From contig JAFCMP010000517.1 of assembly GCA_017506865.1 (NCBI GenBank), forward strand, positions 558,001 to 622,000: a stretch of DNA of 64,000 nt, in the 5' to 3' direction. Source of the DNA: Tribonema minus. Lineage: Eukaryota; Sar; Xanthophyceae; Tribonematales; Tribonemataceae. The notes under the pieces are model-generated. The model saw only the letters and a program-made list of their open reading frames with translations. It was not told the origin of the DNA and ran no database searches. The position numbers and the translations under genes were made by a program. Below are positions 23,591 through 35,642 of the stretch, one piece after another. Within the stretch, counting starts at the first letter, position 1; every line of letters starts with the position of its first letter.

Positions 23591-25271
23591 TGTGTTTCTG
23601 TTGTGTACCTGTAGACCATAGCAACCGCTGTAGCAGTAGCTATCAACCCTCTATGGGCCGTCGCACCCGGGCCCGCACGTCGCGGCCCGCCAATTTTGTG
23701 AGTCCTTGTGCAGTGGTGGGGTGTTGTGTGAGTTGTGCGCACACCCAAGATGATACTGGTTCTGCATAACTATTTTTCGGCATCAGGTGCCTCGAGTCCA
23801 TGACGCTTGCTGTCCCTCTAGCCGAAGTGTGTCCGTCTGCAAGCAATGATACATTTTTTTTCCGCCGCATACACAGCATGTTTGTCGCACATTGCCTGCC
23901 TTGCTCTGTCGCCGGTATGCTGGTGTTGGTATTCACAGTGGTCTGTCTGCGTTTGCACACAGCCTGCAATTCGCCATGCACTTGCAGCTTGACTTCGCAA
24001 TAGCTTACCTCGGATCGAGGTCCAGCTCCTGCCCCAAGATATTGTCCACTTGCCCTGAGCTGTGTTGCTCGCTTGTCGTTGGTTGGCTTGCTTGCCAGCA
24101 CCAATGTGCAACTTCTTCACATGCCGAGCACTGACACTTTTGTTGTCCTACGCTTTGTTGACTGCCAACCTTTGCATTCATGTGCATATCATGTTCAGTC
24201 AAGTGTTTGAACGGAGGTGAGTGTGAGCATTGATGGGCAGGCACGCGTGCACTGCTGACCGGCGTAGTCCGGCGGGTAGCAGGTGCCGGTGTAAATTTGT
24301 TTCCGCTGCACCCTTGACACACTTACATGTATACAAGTGTGCCAGGCCACATGCATCTGACATCACACGCTAATCTCTGGAATGCACGCCGTTTGTCGTT
24401 GCAGCGCTGTTGCACTGAAACTTTTCTGACATGGCACAAAGCAGCATGACCGCTGGCAAATGACATGACTGCTGTAAGAGCGACATACTTCTATGCTGTC
24501 TCCGCACATGCTTCATTTATGTCATATGGCGGTGCTTGCCTAAGTGTACTTTATAAGTAGCTTCTTTTGCGAACCATGGAAGTTTGCATCTTTCATGCTT
24601 GACTAAAAGCATCTTAAAAGCACCCTACGCACTTGATGCCGCAAACCCTGAGCAGCCCACTCGAGGGGCTGCTTGATGCAAGATCAAAGTACCTAACTTA
24701 CAGTGCAACTTTTGCGCACTGTGTACTTTGTATTAATCCTCGCACTGTGTAGTACCTCTTCATCCTTGCAGAGCACGTCAGGGAAGCCCCGGTGATCAGC
24801 ATGACGCTAACTACACTAACGTGCTTGCCACAGCTGTACAAGGGGTCTGTGTCTCGTCATGAAGTGACACAACGGTCAATGCGCAACATGTCAATGTCGT
24901 AAGCCTCGTCCGTCTGTCGTTGTCATTTGACTCCGCTATGAGGCTATTTACTTACATAAGAGTAAGCCACGTGGAGCTGCAGACAGAGAAGCGCATGGGG
25001 CCAATGCTGTGCTCTACGCACTGGCACCAAGCAGCTACCCACTTGGATCTCAAGGTACACCGTTGCACGCGTGATTGAACTCTATGGGGGTCCCTCCATA
25101 GCTTACATAGCTAAATGTCAATCCCCAGTAATGGCTACAGTGCACAGAGCATATGCCAATGTGAGTGCACGTCTCACTCATAGCTAACCCTAGCTGACCT
25201 AGTTTGACGCAAAAACGTGGCACCTCGACTTGCAATAGAGTTATACAGCAAAGCCGCTGCAGGCTGTAGCC
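23591..25271. other. No supported gene; upstream region of the plastid low-complexity protein gene
   Basis: AT-balanced intergenic sequence with short frames only. It presumably holds the promoter of the gene at 25,272. No TATA-like or other element stands out. Confidence 0.45.
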
Positions 25272-28200
25272 ATGCGCAGGACGTTGACAACGTCGGCGGT
25301 GGCACTGGCCATCGCTCAAACGGTACGTGCATCTACTGCTCAAGCTCCGCGTTCCTCTCTTGTCCCGGCATGCACCTCGATCAGGGCCTCAAATTCATGC
25401 ACGCGTTCCTTGCTCGCTGCTCTTACTGCTGCGCAGGGCAACTCCTTTCATGCACCGGCAGGCTCTTGCAACACCGCAAGCCGGCCGTCGGCATCGCGCA
25501 GCGTCAGCACACACGCTGGCTACGCAGCAAGATGCGTGCCATTGCGCATGACGTCCGAAGGCGGCGACTCAGAGCCTGAACCGAAGGCTAAGGAGGATGC
25601 CCCTCCTGCTGCTGTCAAAGTAGAGGAGGAGGTTATAAGCGCGCCTAAGGCTGCCAAAGCCGCTGCGCCGCCCAAATCCGCTGCTGCGCCCAAACCTGCG
25701 GCCAAGAAGGCGGCATCGAAGCCGGATCCACAGGTACGAAATGTGCTAGGTGGAAGTCCAGGGCTCATGCATTGCATGTCAGGCCTGGACGTGGAACTCA
25801 TGTGGTGCAATGCCTCAAATCCTCACCTTTGTTCATTCAGCCTGCATGCAACAAGTTAGCCATCACGCGTCGCTCAAGCAGAACATCCCTTGGATCTGGG
25901 CAGTTGATGTTGCTACAAGACTGTTTGGATCATGAAATGTATGTTTCCTCATTCTTCTCTTGATACTTTGACAGGGTCCACCCGTCAACGCTCTGCAGGA
26001 CTATATCAACTCCCTTAACCCTTTCCAGTACGTCGAGGTCGTCGACACTGGCGACAAGCCAGCTGCCAAGGCCAAGCCAGCTGCACCCGCGAAGCCTGCA
26101 ACCAAGGCCCCTGCTGCTGAGGTGCCCAGGCCCAAACCTGCAGCTGCGGCCACCGCTGTAGACTCCAAGGCGGAGGAAGAATCCGGCGCCGAAGTGGAGG
26201 AGGACATTGTAGAGAGCGTCAAGGAGATTCTGGACGAGGCGCAGGAACTGGAGCAGGCCGCTGAGAAGAAGGTCAAGGAGGAGGCGGCAGCAGCGGCAGA
26301 GGCGGTCAAGGAGGGCGTAGCTGGGGCGAAGGCTGCAGTCGAGGAGAAGCTGAAGCCGGCAGTGCAGCCCAAGGAGGAGGCCCTCGTGGAGAAGGTTAAG
26401 GCGGAAAAGCCCAAGGCTGAGAAGCTTGAGGCTGAGAAGCCAAAGGCGGAGAAGCCCAAGGCTGAGAAGCCCAGAGCTGAGAAGCCGGTGGCAGCCGCCA
26501 AATCTGCGCCAGCGAAGCCGGCTGCTGCCGTCAAGCCTCCCGCCGCCGCCAAGCCGGCTAAGCCTGCAGCAGCACCCAAGCCGGCAGTGGCGGTGCCTGC
26601 CAAGAAGCCCCAGGCACCAGCGGCGCCTCCCAAGCTGAGCGTTGCCAAGACTGCCAGCCCCGATGCGCCGCCCAAGGCTAGCAGGGTGGAGAAGGCGGGC
26701 GAAGCGGTTGCGGGGGCTGCAGGGGGCATCAGCAAGCTGCTGGGGGGACTGTTTGACGTCAAGGGCCCTGCGGCGGTGCGCGACCCTCAGACGGACCCCA
26801 CTGCGCGCGGGATGCTGAGCAAGGTATGCTGATTGTACTTGTCGCCATGACCTGCTGCTGACTCATCGTGAAACCACACCTGCTGGGACACGTTGTCGGA
26901 TGCTTCGAAGTACTTTGTTTGCCCCCTCATATGTGCACCAATCTGGAACCCCCGTGTCAGAATCCCAGCAGGGGGGTGGTGTGGTCAGCATCAATGATAC
27001 AGTGTGCGCACTGGAGTTCCACGTTCATCAGAATGCTGCATCAGAAAGCTACAACGAATCTGAGGTTATTGCAGCAGGCAGGACACTTGGGGTGTATATG
27101 GCCCCAGCACATGACCAGTATACAAAGTTGTGTTCCAGTATACATACTTCGAAGTAGTTGTGTTCTACGTGGCGCTGAGGATGCACCTGCAGCCACATTG
27201 CTGCCAAGGAACGCTTGTGCATACTCATCGAAGCACATGTAACTTTGTGCTTTCCTGACATGGAGCTGCATGCCTATCTCGTTACTGTTCAACACCTGGC
27301 GCAGTTGATCCTGACACGATTGTTGGCACAGTGATATTGTGGACTGAGCTGTGACCAGGTGATCACAGAGGGGGGGGGGGGGAGTGAAGCATGCAGGTGG
27401 CGTCTGGTTTTCAAGCTGGCGAGATGCATGTATCTGCCTTCACACACAACACTCTTGTCAATATGCTAGCAGTGTCACTGTAATAAAGTGGTTCATCTTC
27501 TTGCAAGACCTAAGCAATGACGCTCAGCAATGGCATTCCCTGTCTGCTCCATACACACCTGCGTTGTTCCTGCAATGTGGCCGCCGGTGCTATGAATTGA
27601 GGTGGGCCCCTACTGTATCTCAAGTAAACATGATTAATGCAAATGCTGCTACCGCATGATTCCAACCAAACTTCGATTCATGGTGTATGGTGTATGTGCA
27701 TGAGATTGTAACGTGATGATTGAAGTTGAAATTTGCAGCACAGCATGCAACCTTTCACACCCCCTTCTGGGCCTCACATGATCACTCTCCGCTGTGCTCG
27801 CTTCCATTTAGGCCAAGGGAGACTACAGCGGCAAGAACCTGCCGCCTGTAGACAAAGCAGTGCTCGACAAGGCCATGGAAGAGCGTGGCGGCGTGCTAAA
27901 TGAGGTGTTCTGGAAGGAGCAGTGGGCTGAGCTTGAAGAGGAGGCTGCCAAGGCCGCCATTGCAGCTCGCGACAAGGTTAAGGAGGCGCCCGAACCTAAG
28001 GTACGCAGCGTCATGTGTACGCACTCAAAGCTTGGGCGTGGAAATAAAGCACAATATAGTGAGTACATATATGAGGCACGGACTATCACTCCAAACCAAT
28101 GTAGGCGGCTGTACTCAGGCATGGCACTGGCCTGGTTTTCTGCTTCACCGCATCTTTTTTGCGGACCTAGCTGCTATCTACACGGGTTTGCTTGGTCTCA

Positions 28201-31200
28201 CCTTTTGTGGCCCGCGTGCAATGCGGCAATACATACCTCTACAACCATGTCAGGTGATGAGGCTGGCGTGTGCTGCGATCGTTTACTAAAAACTATGCGC
28301 AGTAACAGGTGGAAAAGTGCGAGTCGCCTGCAGAAGTTTATTGAATCAGTAAATGGAAGCGGTCAATGATGTTGCCCTGTCGTGCCACCAATGTTGTTCG
28401 TGTGGCGCAAAAAAAAAAAGTCATGATATTTGGTAACAGTCAGCCAGTCATGCAATACTCAATACCCATCAGTGCCTTTACCCATCAGTGCCTGGAAGCT
28501 GAATTCAGGCCAGTTGATGCATTACATACAAAAAGTGCCAAGTGAAGAGATGATGCTTTTTCTTCAATGTTTGTCTTCTGGCAAAGCGCTGTTGCTTGCG
28601 ATGACGGATGAAAATCTAGATTCAGGCCCACAATCAACAGCAACTGCTGTACTTGAAGTTCACCTTGAACTTTGAAGTTGATTTTGAACTTTGCAGTGCT
28701 CTGAAGTTGATCTTGTAATTTGCAGTGCTCAACCAGGACCACTTGCGCAAGCACTGCACATCAATCCGCTGCAGCGCCAATGCTATCACATGATTTTCAA
28801 CAACTGCTGAGATCAAATTAGTCTCTAGGGTGTCGCCAGTCAAGACACAATGGCTTGGGAGTGTGTGTGTGTGTTGCTGTGTCAAATGCTTGTTCCATGA
28901 TGGCTTTCAGTTGCGTTGGCATTCGCTAGACACTTTGAGCCATATTGGCGGTATGTACTGACAGAGTGTGCAGCGTAGTAGCCGCGGCAGCAGTGAGCAC
29001 AGAATTATCAACAACCTCAAGGTGAGGATTGATGCAGGAGGAGGCCTTGTCAGTTGCACTCATTCCAGTCACTGAACTCGTCACATTCAATGTAAGGGCA
29101 CTTGTAGATTGGGGAGCATACGGCCACTGAACGTCACAATAAGTGGAAATGGTTTGCTCACGTCTTGTGATCTCAGCAATCCCCTGGGGACCCCAAATGC
29201 AATTGAAGGTGAACATTCATCAGCCAGACAGCTCCCTTCTTGGTGAACTTCTGTGCTGTATCTGTACACGCTCACGTCACCCAGTGACTTACACCTTCAC
29301 TGTGCTCCCCTCTGCTTGTGCAGGCCGAAGCTCCGACCAAGACCGAGGCCACCACGCCCCCCAAGCCAGCAGCCGCCACGGAGGCGCAGCCTTCCACACC
29401 ATCGCTGGACATTGGCGGCATCTTTGGGGGTCTCTTCAAGCAGTCAGAAGAGCCCGCCAAGAAGCCGGCCAAGGCGCCCCCCGCTGCCCCCAAGCCAGCC
29501 CCCCCCGCACCGGTCGCTGAGAAGCCCAAGGCGCCCCCTGCGCCCGTGCAGGCAGTGGAGAAGAGCGCCCCCAAGGCTGCTGCCAAGGCTGAGGAGCCTG
29601 CTGGAGGCGGCCTGTTTGGGGGTCTGTCTGGTCTGTTTGGTGGTGGGGACAAGGCCGCGGCGCAGCCCAAGGAGAAGCCCGCAGCGGCGGCGAAGCCAGC
29701 AGGTGTGTGAATGACGCGCATTGTGCAGTGTGCAGTCGCTGGAGTACCTCGTGCAGGTGAATGTTGCAGTATACACGCGTGCAAGCAGTACTGAAAAGTT
29801 TTTGTTCAGGCTTTTATGTCTAGAAGGGGCTGGCTCAGGGTTAGGGTTAGGGTTAGTCTGGAAGGGGCTGGCGAACGCGCGCCAACAAGGAAGTAGGGCA
29901 CTTGTACGCTTCAGATCATGTCTCGTGGACGTGCCTGAACATGCATTTTTATGTTACACTTGCTTGTGCTATTGGTACCATAATGGGCGCGCTGTTCGTC
30001 ACGTCACCGCCACTGGCATGCATATGCACATCTGCCACATCATGTTTGTCAGAGAGTTGCGCTGGAGCAGGTTTGCAGTCTCAGACTCCTGGTATGCTGC
30101 ATTTCTTCCTGATGGAGGGCCTGTGCGATGATGCAAGTCCAATACAGACTGCTGAAAGCAGCAACGCGCTTCTGTGTTGAGAAACGAGTGAACCAAGCAT
30201 CATAGCTCGTTCTTCTTGAACTTTATCATTCGCAGTGACTGCATTAGTTTAAACTGCTTCGACATAGGTGACGAGCTGTATTGGAACTCGGTGTAAATTG
30301 AACTACAGCTCAGCATGAGCAGAGCAGATACCCTTCATCTGCAGGACTCTCTGCTCCATCACCTGTCTGTCCACATTAGCATCATCATTTGCAGTAGCAC
30401 CCCACGCATGAGCCAACCCTGTTTGAACTCTGTTGCAATTGTTTTCATCCACAAGCTTTGTCTTACTCCACTTGATGGTATATACGGTATGCACATGTGG
30501 TTACTTCAAATGTACCCTTCGTCCCCTTAACCTCCCTCAATCTCTTCTTTAACCTCGGCTCTACTTGTGCCTGTGGCATTCGTTTCTCCTTTCACAGCGG
30601 CCCCCACCCCGGCCCCCGTCCCGGCCCCCTCAGCCAAGGTGGTGGTCCCCCCTCGCGCCGCCCCCGCCCCCGTCAAGGCCGCCCCCCCCCTCGTTGAGAA
30701 CCCTTTTGCCAACATGTTTGGCAAGGCGGTGTATGACGACGAAGAGACCACAGTGCCCGTCAGGCGTGCAGAGCCCCCTGCGCCGGCCGCCAAGGCCCCC
30801 CCCGCACCCCCCGCGCCCACCCCCCCTGCGGAGGCCCCTAAGGCCCCCAAGTCCGAGGGCGGCGGCGGCTTCTTTGGGCTGTTTGGGGGCGGGTCCTCCT
30901 CCTCCAAGCCCGCGCCCAAGCCTGCGGCGGCGCCCAAGGCCGCGGCCCCTAAGCCGGCGGCGGCGGCGCCCCCCAAGCCTACGGCGCAGGCGCCCCCCAA
31001 GCCTGCAGCAACGCTCAGGGCGCCGCCCGCCAAGAAGGAGGCCCCCAAGGAGGCAGCCCCCCCCCAGAAGGCAGCACCGGCGCCGACAACGGGCGGGGGG
31101 ATATTCGGGGGGTTCTTTGGGGGCGGCAAGCCCGCCGCGGAGCCAAAGCCGGAGGCCGCGCCTACGAAGCCCGTCGCAGCCAAGCCAGTGGCTGCGGCCA

Positions 31201-34005
31201 AGCCCGCACCGGCGCGGTCGGTCAGGCCCCTGTTCGGCGGCAGCGCCGCGGCGCCCAAGAAGGTGGAGCAGGCAGCAACGCCCAAGGCGGCGGCGCCCGC
31301 GCCTGAGAAGCCTGCGGCCGGTGGGGGGGGGCTTGGGGGGTTCAACCTGTTTGGCGCAAAGAAGCCGGTGGAGAAGGCAGCGTCGGCAGTGTCGGCGGCG
31401 ACGTCGAGCGTGAAGGCGGCCGCTACGTCGCAGGCGGCGACGGCCAAGGCGGCGGCGGCGCGCACGCAGAAGAAGATGGATGACGCTTTCATCAAGACGG
31501 TGAGCACTGCTGTGTAAGGTTGCAGTCTCCAAGGGGGGGCGGGGGTTGGGCTGGTGAATCGCCAGTTTTTTAGCTTTATGTATTGCTTGTGTGTAGGATG
31601 AGCAGCTTGAGCCAGTGTATTGTGAACAGCGCGGGTGCGCAGGCACGAAGGCTTGGCAGCATCCTTCATGGGCGAAAAGCGCGATCTCGATCAGGACTGC
31701 ACTCTATGGTTGACCTGACATGTTACGTTTGTTGGTGTGTGTTGGCAGCCTGGTCACTATGGCCACCAGCCATCATATATTGCGCAAGTACGTTATGTTT
31801 GTATGGCAATGGAGTTGCTCGTGCTGGTCCGCGTCATATTCAGTGGCACGATGCTCACTGCCGCAGTCATCTGATTGTTCCAATCGCGACCCCTGTCATG
31901 TGATTGATATGCGGTCGCCAGGATGTTGTGTTTTTGTCTTTATCTTCCATGCACAGGATCAAGGATGCCATAGCACGCATTGCAATGGTGCTTGGCAGTA
32001 ACCTGCATGACCGCTTCCTGCCTGCAGCAGAGCGTTGCTGCGCTTTGGTTGCTGCCATTGCTGTGCAGCATCTGTACCACCCATCAGGGCATATTGCCCA
32101 TGCTGCATCGCAACACTGAAACATCCCTGCCGTACCTCTCTACATGCCCCCCTCCCAACAGGTCAGCACGCTCCTCAGGCGCGACCAGTCCAAGATCAAG
32201 CAGTTCCAGACAGTTACGGACCGTTTTCGCGGCGGCCTCATGGCCGCGCCCGCCTACTACACCGCCGTGGAGACCCTCTTTGGCCCTGCCAACGTGAGCA
32301 AGGTACTGCAGCCGCTGCTGGCCAGCCTCCCTGAGCAGGACAAGCGGCGCGCCCTGGAAGACGCCGTCAAGAAGGCAGATGCCGCCAAGGCCAAGGCTGC
32401 GGCAGCGGCTGCCGCGCCCAAGTCTGCGCCGACCAAGAGCGTTGCTAGCAGCGGCGGGGGCGGGGGGTTGTTTGGGTTTGGGGCGGCCAAGAAGGCGGCG
32501 CCGGCGCCTGCGGCGGGGGCGGTGGCCAAGGCGGCGGACCCGTTTGCGTTTGCACAGGGGAAGCTGAGCGCTGCCAACTACGACCTGTTTGTGGCGCGCA
32601 CCAAGCTGTTCGCCAGGGGGGGGATCAACGCGCGCAACTACTACGACACGCTCGAGGTGAGCCGAGCCGCCTTCTTATTTGAAGTATGCACAAGCACATA
32701 TGAAGTAATTGTTTGTATTGATACACTTTGTCACAAGGGACACGTCGATTCTGATAGTAAGCTTGACATGAACCATCGGGGCTTTTTCTTTTCCTTGCCC
32801 TAAGCGAGAATCAACAAAACGTACAAGCATGCCCAGACATTATCTACTGTTTGTTGTACGCGTGAGCACGTCGACATGAGTCGACAGATGCGCATCTGAA
32901 ACGTCAATGTCAGCCTCCACTCATGTTATACCTGCACCGTCACATGTGGTGACCGTTGCCTTGCTACTGAATGCAGCTGTGGCCATGTGTATATCAACGT
33001 CTTACACCTATGTAGCAGCTAGCAGCAATTGCATGGCGCCCATTGGTAATCCCTGAACAGCGCCTACTCCCCAAGACGACATCATCATGCGTGCGTTGCT
33101 CATACTTGTTTCATTTATCTCAGGCTGATAGTGTCCACATGGTCTGTGTGCTACGACAACTGCACTGTGTGCGTACAATAATCTGATCCGGCGCACACTC
33201 TTGGCTAGCCTAGACTACGACAACGCACAAATTCTGGCACGTTTTTGGAGCTGACTTGACTCTTTTGAATTACACAACAAAAATGAGCTATGCTTACTTT
33301 GAGTTTACCGCATCAACCGCCGCCTGAAACCAGCATATCCTAGAGCACATGTCGAGTGTTGACATTGCAGCATTTCAGCCTCTGCTGCTGAAGTTCTTCA
33401 AGTTGGAATAGTAATTCTCAATTTTTGTGTGTAGTGATCACCAGCAGCAAGTCAACGCACCGTGCTGATGACGTCGGAAGCTACTGAGCTACTCACCACA
33501 AGACAAATTTCAAGGATGGTGGCATTCAACCGCGCATGTATCTACTGCCATTGTATGTGACTGGACAAGTAGCTTTCCGGGTTTGGGCAAGCCTAACATA
33601 ACAGGGTTTGGCCAGGCTAACACTACCCATTGAAGTTTGCACAGAGTGTTGTTTTCTTGTTTTAGGAAGTACTTCAAGTACTCCCATGAAGCACCTTGGC
33701 TCCTGACCCAATCGCTCACATGGCCCACCTCTTGCAGCACAGCCTATCTGTGAGCTGAAATCAGCAATCTCGCTGTGCTCAGGTGGTTTATGCAGAATTC
33801 GCCCAATCGCCACAGCGCCATGTTTCAACCAACAAATAACGGCACACTGGCTCACTCCGCATTGGCTTGCTCTCGCCACAACGTCCAGACGCTCTTTGGC
33901 AAGGGCCCGAGAGGAGTCGGCGCCACCATCGGCAACGTCGTCAACGCGCTGCCCGCAAGCAAGGCCCGCCTCGTGGAGGACGTCTACAAGGGCCTCAACA
34001 AATAA
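25272..34005 (+). CDS. Plastid-targeted Ala/Pro/Lys-rich protein with repeated GLFG-like motifs (possible condensate or linker protein)
   Basis: Eight exons: 25,272-25,322, 25,437-25,733, 25,975-26,823, 27,812-28,000, 29,324-29,702, 30,598-31,499, 32,162-32,656 and 33,889-34,005. All phases agree and give 1,092 residues. Splicing out the first 114-base intron creates a signal peptide (MRRTLTTSAVALAIAQTGNS) followed by FHAP and a Ser/Arg-rich transit-like stretch, the bipartite signal of secondary red plastids. Most of the rest is disordered Ala/Pro/Lys. It is punctuated by Gly-rich aromatic clusters near residues 371, 495, 560, 626, 682, 758, 800, 836 and 990, for example GGIFGGLF, GFFGLFGGG and GGGIFGGFFGGG. 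Residues 400-462 form a charged helix. The C-terminus has two copies of an F-x-x-G, YY, TLFG, LP helical module (about 909-959 and 1,038-1,092). Function is unknown; multivalent stickers on a disordered chain suggest a scaffold. Confidence 0.82.
25323..25436 (+). other. Frame-preserving intron inside the presequence
   Basis: 114 bases (38 codons, no stop) bounded by ACG|GTACGT and CTGCGCAG|GGC. Retention would insert 38 Ser/Ala/Arg-rich residues between the signal-peptide core and the FHAP motif. I prefer splicing because it restores a classical signal peptide cleavage site before Phe. Confidence 0.6.
29837..29856 (+). repeat. Interstitial telomere-like repeat
   Basis: Three tandem TTAGGG-type units inside intron 5 of the plastid low-complexity protein gene. 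Confidence 0.85.
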
Positions 34006-35642
34006 GCACGCACACACACATGACAGGCTGTTGGCGTAACAGTTTTGCAGATAGGGGTAGCACATCCCTGAGCATTGCTGGTGAGCTGAGCGCTGCTGCA
34101 GTGCAGAGCAGTGGGGGGGGGAGAGGAGGGGAGCGGGGATGCGAGGGGGACACAGCATAGTGCAGCATCTGGGTGAACTGCAGGCAGGCAGTTCAGTTCC
34201 GCTCCAGCTGATCTCAGAGCGCAGGCATATGCTATCATTTTGGAAGAGGCATGGTAGAGCGCGAGTGTGATGTGTTGGCACCGCTAGAGCTGCTGGTACT
34301 GTTGGTGACACAGCAGCGCACGCAGCGCTGGTGCATAACATTCGCGAGGCCTGCTGCGGATCGGTGGCCTCGATTTTTAGTGGCTACGTCATGAGATGAA
34401 GGAGAGAAACATACAATTGAGTTGGATGACTCCACAAACACATTAGAAAGAGCCTAAGATTGACACAGAGGGTCCTTCTGATAGTGCACACCAGCTGTGG
34501 TCCAAGGCGCCTATTCTAAATGCGTACAACTCGAAGATACTGGTCTTCATACGCAGCTCATTCTTGTTTGTCGTCGCCCTCCATTGCCAAGCTACACTCA
34601 TTACAAAGCCGGCGTCTTTCCTGTGTCATTCTTCATGTGGCACCATAGCTGATGCACTCATCAGCAGGCCATGTTGAGGCTGCATGCATGCATGCTTGCA
34701 AAGACCTGGTGATGTTTGAGCACTGTTTGGCATTTGTAAAGTTTGTGTACAATGACTGACCTGAAATCAAGACCCATGTGATGTTTGAGCACTGTTTGAC
34801 TTTTGCAAAGTTTGTATGTGCCACTTGTGGGAGCCTTCGTCACCCAGATTCCCTCAACATGCACCTTGGCGAGGTCAGCTTCGCCCTTTTTGACGGCGGT
34901 TGGTTTGTCATTTTTTGCAACCGAGGCCGCCACCGCTGCCGCCCGGCACCTCTACCCCGTGCAAGTCCCCCGCATCGGAAACAACTTGAAAACGAGGTAC
35001 GGTACCTCACGTGACTTGAAAATGAGGGACCTCGGCCCCCAGACAGAAGGCACTATTGCAAACTGCAGCTCAAGCAAAACGCTGAGACCACCAGTAGAAC
35101 TCTTGCATGCAAGGTGCGTGTATTGCAGCACTGCAATGCACTGGAGTCAGGGCAGGCATGCATGAACTCAAGCAAGTCCAAACTTCTGTCACTCAGCCAA
35201 CTTCAATCAGTGACACCACACCGTGTGACAGTTTCACACTCGGAGTCTGACGTGCCGCCATCGCTGCACACTCCTAACTCAGCCGGCAAGCACGATGCAT
35301 GCTGCCATTGCTACCACTTGAGCGCGGCACATTAACAGCAGCTGTCACTTGCCTGCAAATGCATGGCATGCACAATGTGTTTTAATTTTTAACAGGCTGT
35401 CTTTCTGTTGCATCTTGTGCTTGCAGCGTTGACTCGATGGTAACAACTGGGGCAACTCAACTCGCTCTCATTTGTCAACAATAGCCACCTGATGTCAAGT
35501 CCATGAATGATCATCATCATCTTTGTCGAGTGACTCGCTGCTACGCACGCGCCATGCCTCGAAGATATAGCATCAGCCAGCGCGACGCGAGCACAAAGAG
35601 TCCTGCAACAGGCGCTGCTGGACTACGCACTCATCCGCAACC
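34006..35642. other. Intergenic; weak coding-like patch at 34,800-34,995
   Basis: A patch at about 34,800-34,995 is GC-richer and open on both strands (plus: TAAARHLYPVQVPRIGNN; minus: VAKNDKPTAVKKGEADLAK), ending near a GTACGG donor-like site. No partner exon is found. The rest has no recognisable feature and should include the promoter of the epimerase gene. Confidence 0.4.

Noticed and set aside
30527..31669. 380- and 338-residue minus-strand frames over exon 6 of the plastid low-complexity protein
   Set aside because: Antisense and off-frame readings of GC-rich Ala/Pro/Lys codons; only the plus frame joins its neighbours by in-phase introns.
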